DNA from: UBA6921 sp031363085
GTDB lineage: Bacteria; Pseudomonadota; Gammaproteobacteria; SG8-11
Direction: 5' to 3'
NCBI GenBank assembly: GCA_031363085.1
Contig: JANLTU010000091.1
Coordinates: 1-11,618, forward strand
Length of the DNA stretch: 11,618 nucleotides
Shown: in pieces, positions 1 to 6,385 of the stretch
Position numbering within the stretch: the first letter of the stretch is position 1
Layout: every line of letters starts with the position of its first letter
Position numbers and translations under genes: made by a program
Notes under the pieces: model-generated
Databases searched by the model: none
Told to the model about the DNA's origin: nothing
The model's input: the letters and a program-made list of their open reading frames with translations, nothing else

Positions 1-243
1 TTATCTAAATCGACGGAATCAAAGGACAGTCTCGAAAAGTTAGTCGCCTACCAAAGTATTCCAGGCTTGCAAGAATATGTTCTGGTGGCGCAGGACAAGG
101 TGGCTATTGATATCTACCGGCGCAGCGAGAGTGGCTGGCAACTTGAGTCATTGAGTTATGGCGATACAGTAACGTTTGAATCGGTGCATTTTGAAGCCGC
201 CGCCGAAAAGTTTTACGAAGATGTTTTGGGTTCGCTTAAATAG
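1..243 (+). CDS. Uma2-family (DUF820) endonuclease, C-terminal part
   Basis: This is the 3' end of a gene whose start lies left of the window; the first base happens to be the first base of a codon. The 80 visible residues begin LSKSTESKD and continue with EKLVAYQSIPGLQEYVLVAQDK and IDIYRR. That is the typical C-terminal part of the Uma2/DUF820 PD-(D/E)XK nuclease-fold family: the LSxST..D..K segment, then a strand ending in EYVLV. Most of the acidic catalytic residues would be upstream and cannot be seen. Cellular roles of Uma2 proteins are poorly known; they occur in many copies in cyanobacteria and some proteobacteria and are often linked to mobile DNA. This stretch looks AT-richer than the genes to its right, which fits horizontal acquisition but does not prove it. 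Family assignment is fairly sure; activity is not testable from this fragment. Confidence 0.82.
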   Translation, partial: LSKSTESKDSLEKLVAYQSIPGLQEYVLVAQDKVAIDIYRRSESGWQLESLSYGDTVTFESVHFEAAAEKFYEDVLGSLK

Positions 244-319
244 TGCGCGGTCAGGCCACACCCGGCGAGACGGCCATGCCGCATCGCCGGATGGAGGCTT
301 GCCCTCTGAGCATCAACAT

Positions 320-341
320 GTCGAGCTCCCGGCGTCTCGAC
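320..341. repeat. Inverted repeat between Uma2 and gspF genes
   Basis: GTCGAG and CTCGAC form 6-bp perfect arms around a 10-nt GC-rich loop in the 171-bp gap between the Uma2 gene and gspF. No T-run follows on either strand, so it does not look like a classical terminator. Its role is unknown. I see nothing else definite in this gap. Confidence 0.3.
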
Positions 342-414
342 TGAACACCGCCGCGCAGCGGGAACTCGTGTAACATACACCAGCCCACGTCGGGCCAATT
401 CACACAGTCATTTT

Positions 415-1629
415 ATGGGTGCCTTCGAATACACCGCATTGGATACCACCGGCCGCGAACGCAAAGGCGTAACCGAGGGCGATACCGCGCGCCAAGTGCG
501 CCAGAGTCTGCGCGAGCAAGGCATGATTCCGCTGGCCGTCGAAGAAGTGCAGAAGCGCGAAGAGCGCGCGCAAAAATCCGGTCTGCTTAAGCGTGGTGTT
601 AGCGCGACCGACTTGGCGCTGATTACACGCCAGTTGGCGACGTTGGCGCGCTCCGGTTTGCCGGTGGAGCACTGCTTGCGTACGGTCTCGCAACAAACCG
701 AGAAGGCGCGCTTGCAGTCGATGCTGGTGGCGGTGCGTTCGCGCGTGATGGAAGGTCATTCGCTGGCGGCGGCGCTGAATGATTTTCCGCATGTGTACGA
801 CGAGTTATACCGCGCCACCGTGGCGGCCGGCGAGCAGTCGGGGCATTTGAACGTGGTGCTGGAACGCTTGGCCGATTACACCGAGACGCGCCAGCAATTG
901 CAGCAAAAAATGATGATCGCGCTGATCTATCCGGTGTTGCTGACCCTGGTCGCAATTGCGGTGGTGATCGGGCTGCTCACCTATGTGGTGCCGCAGGTGG
1001 TGCAGGTGTTTCAGAACATCGGGCAGAAGTTGCCGGTGCTGACGCGGGCGCTGATCGCGTTGTCGGACTTCATGCGCGAATACGGTATTTTCATGTTGCT
1101 GGCACTCGTCGCAGGCATCCTGTTGTTGCGTTACATGTGGCGCTTTGAAGCCACGCGCATCAGCTTTCATCACTTGTTATTGCGTATGCCGTTAATCGGT
1201 CGTTTCACGCGCGGGCTGAACACGGCGCGTTTCTCGCGTACCTTCAGCATTCTCACCGCCAGTGGTGTGCCGGTGCTTGATGGTTTGCATATTTCCGCTG
1301 AAGTAATCACCAACCGCCCGATGCGCTTCGCGGTCCAGGCTGCGGCGAAGAAAGTACGCGAAGGTTCGACGTTATTTTCAGCGCTGGACGCCAGCGGTTA
1401 TTTTCCGCCGATGACGGTGCATCTGATCGCCAGCGGTGAGGCCAGCGGTAACCTGGAGCAGATGCTGGATCGCGCCGCCATAGCGCAAGAGCAGGAGTTG
1501 GAAACTTTGCGTGCCGCCGCGCTAGGCTTGTTCGAGCCGATGATTATTCTGATTATGGGCGGCATTGTACTGGTGATCGTACTGGCGATTTTATTGCCCA
1601 TCATCGAGCTGAATCAGCTCGTCAAATAA
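415..1629 (+). CDS. gspF: Type II secretion inner-membrane platform protein GspF
   Basis: The 404-residue protein has the usual length and layout of GspF/PilC platform proteins. An N-terminal cytoplasmic start (MGAFEYTALDTTGRERKG) leads to a first GspF domain, which includes the LARSGLPVEHCLRTV segment. A membrane segment follows at about 169-196 (ALIYPVLLTL to VVPQVV), then a second hydrophobic stretch at about 224-242. The second GspF domain contains SILTASGVPVLDGL and the LIASGEASGNLEQML motif, and a last membrane helix lies at about 377-400 (FEPMIILIMGGIVLVIV). In type II secretion GspF sits in the inner membrane and links the GspE ATPase to pseudopilus assembly. The FEYTALD-type N-terminus favours GspF over PilC. 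No other gsp or pil gene is in the window, so it is either an isolated gene or the edge of a dispersed set. There is no clear Shine-Dalgarno site before the ATG. That ATG is chosen because the domain begins immediately after it. Confidence 0.9.
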   Translation: MGAFEYTALDTTGRERKGVTEGDTARQVRQSLREQGMIPLAVEEVQKREERAQKSGLLKRGVSATDLALITRQLATLARSGLPVEHCLRTVSQQTEKARLQSMLVAVRSRVMEGHSLAAALNDFPHVYDELYRATVAAGEQSGHLNVVLERLADYTETRQQLQQKMMIALIYPVLLTLVAIAVVIGLLTYVVPQVVQVFQNIGQKLPVLTRALIALSDFMREYGIFMLLALVAGILLLRYMWRFEATRISFHHLLLRMPLIGRFTRGLNTARFSRTFSILTASGVPVLDGLHISAEVITNRPMRFAVQAAAKKVREGSTLFSALDASGYFPPMTVHLIASGEASGNLEQMLDRAAIAQEQELETLRAAALGLFEPMIILIMGGIVLVIVLAILLPIIELNQLVK

Positions 1630-2105
1630 TTCTATTTTTAAACCCAGTGTGGTGGATGACCGCTGATCCCGCATCGCGCGCTGGGATTGCAGCAGCGCGT
1701 AGAACAGGCGACCCATAATCTGCGCAGCGAAACAAATCCAACAGCTTCTCGGCAGCAGGATGGATAAAGCCGATTTGACCAGCGAAATTTATTGTCAATA
1801 TCGGGATAGGCTAAGGAACGCAACGCGTTGTGGTGTTGTTCTTCTCGCAAACTGAAGCGGTCTGCGGTGTAGTTACGGATGCGTCCGAAGGCATAGAGCG
1901 AAGCACTGCTTCCAAAGCCAAACATCAAGATGCGACGCAGCGCGGTAGTGCAGGCGAATGCGTTGGTGCGTGTTGCGTGCTTTGTGTGTGGGGTACCGAC
2001 ATACAGAGAGACTTACACTTACAAGTATCCTGGATGTTACGCGGCGGTAAAAATGCCGCTGCACGCCTTCCACGCGCAGCGGATAAAGGGCTGTCGATTT
2101 GGCGG
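1630..2105. other. Gene-poor interval with an unassigned open frame
   Basis: About 475 bp separate gspF from the rhodanese-like gene. The longest readable item is on the minus strand: a frame free of stops from 2012 down to 1638. It has no ATG before about 1925, no Shine-Dalgarno site, and a translation I do not recognise (an ILMFGFGSSASLYAFGRIRNY stretch, then a Cys/Arg-rich end). A neighbouring minus frame reads like a different protein piece (GFIHPAAEKLLDLFR), so this could be a frameshifted relic. It could equally be chance in GC-rich DNA. The plus-strand frame at 1830-2123 also has no supporting features. I see no RNA gene, strong terminator or insertion-sequence ends here. Confidence 0.35.
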
Positions 2106-2612
2106 TTAGCTACGTTGGTGTAGCGGGGGCATAGATTTCGTGCGGGCACCCAGCGCTGCGCCGTCATCCTGCCAGCCATCCGTTAAATGCATAACGTGTG
2201 TATAAGCTAACAAGCGTAAGGTTGCCAAGCTGCGCACCGAGTGGGTTTCGTCGTAGCCGACCAGCAGAATATTTTTGTCATGGTCGGGCGCGACGCCGCC
2301 CAGTTGCGCGACGATTTGATCGGCGGGAACATTAACCGCGCCGGGCAAATGACCGCGTGCAAAATCTTTGGGTGCGCGCAGATCGATGACCAGATAATGC
2401 GCGGCGGGATTTTCCGGTAATTGAGTGCGCGCGATTTGCGCGTTGAAGTACCACCAGCTCATTGCCTGTAGCACAATGTCCGGCACGTCATCGCGCGGTA
2501 TTGCGGCAGTTGTATCTACCGGTTTTGCGTCGACCGGCGGGAGTAACGCCGCACTTGCGAGACTGATGATTGTTGCTAAAACTATTCCGCCACTGATACT
2601 GAGTAAACGCAT
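2106..2612 (-). CDS. Exported rhodanese-fold protein lacking the catalytic cysteine
   Basis: The protein has 168 residues from the chosen ATG. An upstream in-frame start would add 19 residues, but this ATG is preceded by GAGGG 11 nt away and directly starts a signal peptide: MRLL, a hydrophobic core at about 6-20, and a likely cleavage near ASA at 20-22. The mature part carries the rhodanese hallmarks DLRAPKDFARGHLPGAVNVP at about 77-96, followed by a strand ILLVGYDETHSVRS (115-128) where active rhodaneses have a C-x-x-G-x-R-S loop. No cysteine occurs anywhere in the protein, so thiosulfate sulfurtransferase activity by the usual persulfide mechanism is excluded. It is probably a periplasmic binding or scaffold version of the fold; its partner is unknown. 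It is divergently oriented to the EVE-domain gene with 130 bp between starts. The fold call is solid; the function is open. Confidence 0.83.
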   Translation of the reverse strand: MRLLSISGGIVLATIISLASAALLPPVDAKPVDTTAAIPRDDVPDIVLQAMSWWYFNAQIARTQLPENPAAHYLVIDLRAPKDFARGHLPGAVNVPADQIVAQLGGVAPDHDKNILLVGYDETHSVRSLATLRLLAYTHVMHLTDGWQDDGAALGARTKSMPPLHQRS

Positions 2613-2623
2613 GACTATTAATT

Positions 2624-2628
2624 CCCTC
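2624..2628 (-). promoter_or_regulatory. Ribosome binding site deciding the rhodanese-like start
   Basis: GAGGG on the minus strand lies 11 nt before the ATG at 2612. It supports that start, which also puts a signal peptide at the very N-terminus, over the farther upstream in-frame codon near 2669. Confidence 0.5.
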
Positions 2629-2692
2629 GTGCTATCGTTCGTTTGCAGGTGGAACACTGTAGCGATCACAGTTGGAATCCTCAGTGCTAAAA

Positions 2693-2720
2693 TGTCATGA
2701 CACGTTGTGAATTATTCACA
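2693..2720. promoter_or_regulatory. Two adjacent palindromes upstream of the EVE gene, possible operator
   Basis: TGTCATGACA (2693-2702) is a perfect 10-bp palindrome. Three bases later TGTGAATTATTCACA (2706-2720) is a perfect inverted repeat with 7-bp arms around one base. They lie just downstream of a -10-like TAAAAT (2688-2693) and before the Shine-Dalgarno GGAG at 2731. That placement would suit a repressor operator or a small mRNA hairpin controlling the EVE gene, and possibly the divergent rhodanese-like gene. No convincing -35 box is visible. The symmetry is seen directly; the regulatory role is inferred. Confidence 0.4.
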
Positions 2721-2730
2721 CGGAAGTTTT

Positions 2731-2734
2731 GGAG
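2731..2734 (+). promoter_or_regulatory. Ribosome binding site deciding the EVE gene start
   Basis: GGAG stands 8 nt before the GTG at 2743. This favours that GTG over the in-frame GTG at 2707, which has no Shine-Dalgarno site, lies inside a palindrome and would add 12 residues not seen in the family. Confidence 0.6.
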
Positions 2735-2742
2735 ATAAGAGC

Positions 2743-3237
2743 GTGCCCAATTACTGGTTAATGAAATCCGAGCCCGACATGTTCGGTATCGACGATTTGC
2801 GCAAGCGCCCCAAGCAGCGCGAGCACTGGGACGGCGTGCGTAATTATCAGGTGCGCAACATGCTGCGTGACGACATGCAGGTTGGCGATCAGGCGTTTTT
2901 CTATCATTCCAGTTGTAAAGAGCCGGGTATTGTCGGAATCATGAACATCGTGCGCGCCGGCTACCCGGACGACAGCGCCATGAATCCCGAAGGCGAGCAC
3001 TACGATCTCAAGCACACGCGCGAAAAACCGCGCTGGTATATGGTGGACGTGGCGTTTGAGCGCGCGTTCAAGCGCGTGGTCTCTTTGGATGAAATGAAAA
3101 ACTGTCCGCAGTTGCAGGACTTTGCATTAATTCAGCGCGGCAATCGTTTGTCGATCATGCCGGTCACGGCGGCGCAGTGGGAATTCATTTTGAGTTTGGA
3201 GGACCGGCGCAGCCGCGAGGTGTTGGACGGTTGTTAA
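2743..3237 (+). CDS. EVE domain-containing protein (thymocyte nuclear protein 1-like)
   Basis: The protein has 164 residues from a GTG start, the usual size for a single-domain bacterial EVE protein. Family signatures are all present in order: NYWLMKSEPD at the N-terminus, GVRNYQVRNML at about 35-45, FFYHSS, GIVGI, a WYMVDVAF strand, and the C-terminal GNRLSIMPVTAAQWEFIL. EVE domains belong to the PUA-like superfamily and bind modified bases in DNA or RNA. Stand-alone bacterial copies are widespread and poorly characterised, and some are fused to restriction enzymes. Here it is not next to a restriction gene, so a housekeeping RNA- or DNA-binding role seems likelier than defence. Two palindromes lie in its leader, which suggests control at the promoter or mRNA level. 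Confidence 0.92.
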   Translation: MPNYWLMKSEPDMFGIDDLRKRPKQREHWDGVRNYQVRNMLRDDMQVGDQAFFYHSSCKEPGIVGIMNIVRAGYPDDSAMNPEGEHYDLKHTREKPRWYMVDVAFERAFKRVVSLDEMKNCPQLQDFALIQRGNRLSIMPVTAAQWEFILSLEDRRSREVLDGC

Positions 3238-3322
3238 CGTTATTTCCAATTCAATTCGAGACGTCGTTGCGCCCTTAACATAGCGCTGGCTTTTTAGAGT
3301 CTACTTGCGTACCATGCGGCCT

Positions 3323-3336
3323 TCCTCGCAAGAGGA
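3323..3336 (+). promoter_or_regulatory. GNRA-capped hairpin holding a Shine-Dalgarno-like GAGGA
   Basis: TCCTC and GAGGA pair perfectly around GCAA, a GNRA tetraloop. The 3' arm, GAGGA, is itself a good Shine-Dalgarno sequence 7 nt before an ATG at 3344, which opens only a three-codon frame (M-R-L-stop). It may be a leader peptide or a regulatory hairpin, or simply chance. Confidence 0.3.
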
Positions 3337-3516
3337 TAAATAGTATGCGTCTCTGACCGATTGCCCTGCTGTATCACCACAGGTTTCCTGGTTAGCGGCG
3401 AGACCGCGCAACATGCGGCACGGAACCTGGCGGTGCCTCTTTATTAGCCACACGTGGCGTCTGCCAATCGTTCGCCTTTTCATTATCACAATTGGATTCC
3501 GCCAGTGGCGGCGGAC

Positions 3517-3523
3517 TGAGGAG
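3517..3523 (+). promoter_or_regulatory. Ribosome binding site deciding the helicase start
   Basis: TGAGGAG stands 7 nt before the GTG at 3531, which begins the conserved N-terminus (VSFSQFNLD). An upstream in-frame codon at 3492 has no such site and would add a glycine-rich stretch foreign to the family. Confidence 0.7.
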
Positions 3524-3530
3524 TTATCAC

Positions 3531-5069
3531 GTGTCTTTTTCACAATTTAATCTTGATGCTGTTATTCAACGTGCAATTACCGAGCTGGGCTATACCCAGC
3601 CGACCGAAATTCAACAGCGCGCTATCCCGTTAATCGCGGAAGGCCGCGATGTCATGGCCTCGGCGCAAACCGGCACCGGCAAAACCGCTGCCTTCGTATT
3701 GCCGATTTTACAACGCTTGCTGACACCTTCGACGCGCGGCGGTGTTGGTCCACGCGTGCTGGTGTTGTCGCCGACGCGCGAGCTGGCGCAGCAAATCACC
3801 GATGCGGTGAATACCTTGAGCCGCTATATGCGCGTCACCAGCGGCGCAATTCTGGGCGGCGTTGCCTATCGCCAGCAGGAAATGCTGCTGCGCAAACCGG
3901 TGGATATTTTAGTCGCAACGCCCGGACGTCTGATGGATCACATGGGCAAAGGTCGCGTGGATTTTTCGCGCATGGAATTGCTGGTGCTGGACGAAGCGGA
4001 TCGCATGCTTGACATGGGCTTCGTCGACGACGTGGAGATGATTGCCAAGTCCACACCCGCTGAGCGCCAAACCTTGCTGTTCTCGGCCACGCTGGAAGGC
4101 GAAGTGCTGCGCGTTGCGCAGCGTTTGCTCAAAGACCCGGTGCGGGTGCAGGTGTCGACCATTCAGCAACGACACGATTCCATTGAGCAGCAGGTGCATC
4201 AGGCCGACGGTATCGATCACAAACACAACCTACTGGCGCATTTGTTGGGCGCACAGGAAATGACTCAGGCCATCGTGTTCACCGCCACCAAGCGCGGCGC
4301 GGACCAGTTGGCGGATCACCTCAACGAAATAGGTCACCGCGCGGCACCTTTGCACGGCGACATGAAGCAAGCGCAGCGCATTCGCACTGTTGACCGGATG
4401 AAGCGCGGCAATGTGAAGGTGCTGGTCGCGACCGATGTCGCGGCACGCGGGCTTGACATTAAAGGCATCAGCCACGTGGTGAACTTCGACTTGCCCAATT
4501 CGCCGGAAGACTACGTGCATCGCATCGGTCGTACCGGTCGTGGTGGCGCGAGCGGCAAAGCGCATTCGCTGGTCGGTCCGCAAGAGTGGGGTAATCTGAA
4601 GCGCATCGAGCGCATGTTGGGGTTGAATTTTGAGCGCACCGTGATTGCCGGTCTGGAACCCAAGCGTCCCGAGCCGCGTCCGGGTAGTTCTGACCGCCCG
4701 CGCCGCTTTGGTGGCCGTCCCGGTGGTCGCCCCAGTTCGTCGCGTCCAAGCTCATCGCGTCCGAGTGGCGGCAACAGCTATGGCAACGGTAACTCACGTT
4801 CCAATAGTGCGAACAGCAACAGCGCGCGTCCGAACGGCAACTCGCGTTTCAACAACGAACGCCCGAGTGGTAATTCCGCGCGTCCCAGCACGTCGCGTCC
4901 GTTCGAGCGTTCACGTCCGGCAGCAGCGCGGCCTGAGCAACGTGAGGGATACTCGCATGCGCCGCGTGAGCAGCACGCCAGTGCCGGTGCAGCCCCCGCA
5001 CGCAAACCACAAGTGGCTTACAAGCCGGGCCGCAAGTCGACGCGGCCGTCGTCAACCTTCACGGGTTAA
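3531..5069 (+). CDS. rhlE: RhlE-type DEAD-box ATP-dependent RNA helicase
   Basis: The protein has 512 residues from GTG. All helicase motifs are intact: Q motif GYTQPTEIQQRAIP (20-33), Walker A AQTGTGKT (45-52), PTRELAQQ, TPGR, DEAD (154-157), SAT (185-187), ATDVAARGLDIKG and HRIGRTGR (330-337). The SFSQFNLD start and ASAQTGTGKTAAF segment match RhlE better than DeaD, SrmB or RhlB. From about residue 374 to the end runs a positively charged, low-complexity tail rich in Arg, Ser, Asn and Pro. It includes tandem RPSSS-RPSSS-RPSGG units at 400-414. Such tails bind RNA and can drive condensate formation in related helicases. RhlE remodels structured RNA and acts in ribosome assembly and RNA decay. 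A long structured leader precedes the gene. Its stop overlaps by 11 bp the stop of the convergent anti-sigma gene. Related helicase subfamilies are possible alternatives for the exact name. Confidence 0.9.
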   Translation: MSFSQFNLDAVIQRAITELGYTQPTEIQQRAIPLIAEGRDVMASAQTGTGKTAAFVLPILQRLLTPSTRGGVGPRVLVLSPTRELAQQITDAVNTLSRYMRVTSGAILGGVAYRQQEMLLRKPVDILVATPGRLMDHMGKGRVDFSRMELLVLDEADRMLDMGFVDDVEMIAKSTPAERQTLLFSATLEGEVLRVAQRLLKDPVRVQVSTIQQRHDSIEQQVHQADGIDHKHNLLAHLLGAQEMTQAIVFTATKRGADQLADHLNEIGHRAAPLHGDMKQAQRIRTVDRMKRGNVKVLVATDVAARGLDIKGISHVVNFDLPNSPEDYVHRIGRTGRGGASGKAHSLVGPQEWGNLKRIERMLGLNFERTVIAGLEPKRPEPRPGSSDRPRRFGGRPGGRPSSSRPSSSRPSGGNSYGNGNSRSNSANSNSARPNGNSRFNNERPSGNSARPSTSRPFERSRPAAARPEQREGYSHAPREQHASAGAAPARKPQVAYKPGRKSTRPSSTFTG

Positions 5070-5817
5070 TGCCTTTGTAGACCGCTTGCGCCACGTTCAA
5101 CAGGCGCTCGCGGTCTAGCTCTCCAGACAGCGCGTAGGCAGTGCTGCCGTCCACCCAATAGAAGACGCTGACGGCGTCTTCTTTGGCATAGCGGAAAGCG
5201 GTTTCACGGTTGTTGTGCAAACCGGTGCGCAAATAAAGTGTCAAGCGCAGACCCGCCGTATCGCGGTACATGAATTGCGCCGCCGGGCCATCCTCGCCCG
5301 GTAATAAGCGTCCACCTTCCAGAGTAAATCCCACCGCTTGCAGTTGCGGCGCTTGCACCTTCACGCCCAGTCGTTTCGACAGCCACTTCATCAGATGTGC
5401 TTCCTGGTCGGCACCGACTTCAACCGCGTGCATGACTTCCGGCGTATACACCATGTGCGCCAGCGCCGCCTGTTTGGGCAGTACGATACTCAGCGGTAAC
5501 GCGCGCTGCGATTCACCGCGCACCAGCCAACCCAGCGCCACACCCAACACCAGCGTAGCCGCCAGACCGCCGTAGTTCATCCAGCCCCAGCGTGCGCTGC
5601 GTGGGCGCTGCACGCGCTCGGGCACCGGCTCTTCGAGCACGCCGTCAAACGCGGCGTGCAGTAATTCGTTTTGTTCACGGTATGCGCGCACGCGTTCGGC
5701 GGCAGCGGGATTTCCTTCCAGCCAGGCTTCGATCTGGGCACGACGCGCCGGGTCAAGACGTTGGTCGACATAGGCGTGTAAATCGGCGTCGGTGAAGGTG
5801 GGGAGTTCGGTGCTCAT
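5059..5817 (-). CDS. Membrane anti-sigma factor, RsiW-like, without zinc-binding cysteines
   Basis: The protein has 252 residues. The cytoplasmic N-terminal part (about 1-75) starts with TDADLHAYVDQRLDPARRAQIEAWL, the helical pattern of anti-sigma domains, but has no HxxxCxxC and no cysteine in the whole protein. It therefore cannot be a zinc-binding redox sensor of the ZAS type. One membrane helix lies at about 79-99 (GGLAATLVLGVALGWLV), and a periplasmic domain of about 150 residues follows. The ATG overlaps the sigma stop as ATGA, so the two are translationally coupled and made in matched amounts. The expected role is to hold the ECF sigma factor at the membrane until an envelope signal, possibly by regulated proteolysis, releases it. 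The last 11 bp overlap the end of the convergent helicase gene. The signal is unknown. Confidence 0.85.
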   Translation of the reverse strand: MSTELPTFTDADLHAYVDQRLDPARRAQIEAWLEGNPAAAERVRAYREQNELLHAAFDGVLEEPVPERVQRPRSARWGWMNYGGLAATLVLGVALGWLVRGESQRALPLSIVLPKQAALAHMVYTPEVMHAVEVGADQEAHLMKWLSKRLGVKVQAPQLQAVGFTLEGGRLLPGEDGPAAQFMYRDTAGLRLTLYLRTGLHNNRETAFRYAKEDAVSVFYWVDGSTAYALSGELDRERLLNVAQAVYKGINP

Positions 5818-6314
5818 TTGACCCTCCGCAGCGGCGCCGGCGCTTGGCCGGACAATAACGCGCGCAATTGTTCGCGGCCGCGTGCCAGGCGTGACATCAC
5901 TGTGCCCAGCGGGATTTTCAGAATTTCGGCAACTTCGGCGTAGCTCATTTGTTCCAGTGCGACCAACAACAACACTTCACGGTACTCCAGGGATAATTGC
6001 TCCAGCGCTTTGTGCAAGTCGCGTAAGTGCAGCGACTGCTGCGTGTCGTCCGGCACCGTCAGTTCCGGTGCGGCGTCGTCCAACGCTTCCGTGCGTTGGG
6101 TTTTGTTTTTGTGGTGCTGATTGACGAAAACATTATGCATGACGGTAAACAGCCAGGCGCGCAAATTGCTGCCGCGCTGCCACAGATGAAATCGAGTCCA
6201 GGCACGTTCCAGCGTGTCTTGCACCAGATCGTCGGCGCGTGAACGCTCGCCGGTCAGCGCACGCGCGTAGCGCCGCAGGCGGGGAATATGTTCGGCGATG
6301 AGGTCGTTGGGCAT
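5814..6314 (-). CDS. ECF-family RNA polymerase sigma factor
   Basis: The protein has 166 residues, a normal length for an ECF (group 4) sigma factor. Region 2 spans about 8-70 with RADDLVQDTLERAW (core polymerase binding) and LRAWLFTVMHNVFVNQHHK (promoter -10 recognition). Region 4 spans about 98-153 with the helix-turn-helix SYAEVAEILKIPLGTVMSRLARGREQL, which reads the -35 element. An acidic/polar linker of about 30 residues lies between them. There is no region 1.1 or 3. The ATG at 6314 is preceded only by a weak AGAG. The stop overlaps the anti-sigma start (ATGA). A candidate self-recognised promoter lies about 70-100 bp upstream, consistent with the common autoregulation of such pairs. 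The regulon cannot be deduced from the window. Confidence 0.93.
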   Translation of the reverse strand: MPNDLIAEHIPRLRRYARALTGERSRADDLVQDTLERAWTRFHLWQRGSNLRAWLFTVMHNVFVNQHHKNKTQRTEALDDAAPELTVPDDTQQSLHLRDLHKALEQLSLEYREVLLLVALEQMSYAEVAEILKIPLGTVMSRLARGREQLRALLSGQAPAPLRRVK

Positions 6315-6385
6315 GCTCTATTTAGTGTTCCATAAACAGTGTGGCGGTGGTTTGGTGGCCGCGCGAAACTACCCAGCTCATCAGG

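Larger units (their letters stand above)
3238..3530 (+). promoter_or_regulatory. Long, structure-rich leader of the DEAD-box helicase gene
   Basis: This is 293 bp between the EVE stop and the helicase start. It contains a 5-bp hairpin with a GCAA (GNRA) tetraloop at 3323-3336. An outer stem pairs CAGGTTTCC (3380-3388) with GGAACCTG (3422-3429), with one bulged T, and encloses a small GCGG/CCGC hairpin (3395-3407). A GCCAC-AC-GTGGC inverted repeat lies at 3447-3458. A minus-strand reading frame across 3301-3543 has no family features and crosses the helicase start, so I do not call it a gene. Helicase mRNAs of the DeaD/CsdA group are known for long regulated 5' leaders; whether this RhlE-type gene is similar is inference. 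The promoter position is not clear. Confidence 0.4.

Noticed and set aside
805..1173. 122-residue minus-strand frame inside gspF
   Set aside because: His/Gln-rich antisense reading typical of high-GC coding DNA; gspF is fully supported.
1606..1639. Possible terminator at the gspF stop (GAGCT-GAATC-AGCTC followed by TTCTATTTTT)
   Set aside because: The stem is only 5 bp, lies inside the coding end, and the T-rich stretch begins about 10 nt after it with interruptions; too weak to call.
1830..2123. 97-residue plus-strand frame in the gene-poor interval
   Set aside because: No ribosome site, no recognisable motif, and it runs into the rhodanese-like gene on the other strand.
3301..3543. 80-residue minus-strand frame in the helicase leader
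   Set aside because: Very Arg-rich, no family features, and overlaps the helicase ribosome site and start; better explained as leader sequence.
4645..5118. 157-residue plus-strand frame over the helicase tail
   Set aside because: It is the shifted-frame reading of the repetitive Arg/Ser tail, giving a Val/Arg-rich low-complexity product.
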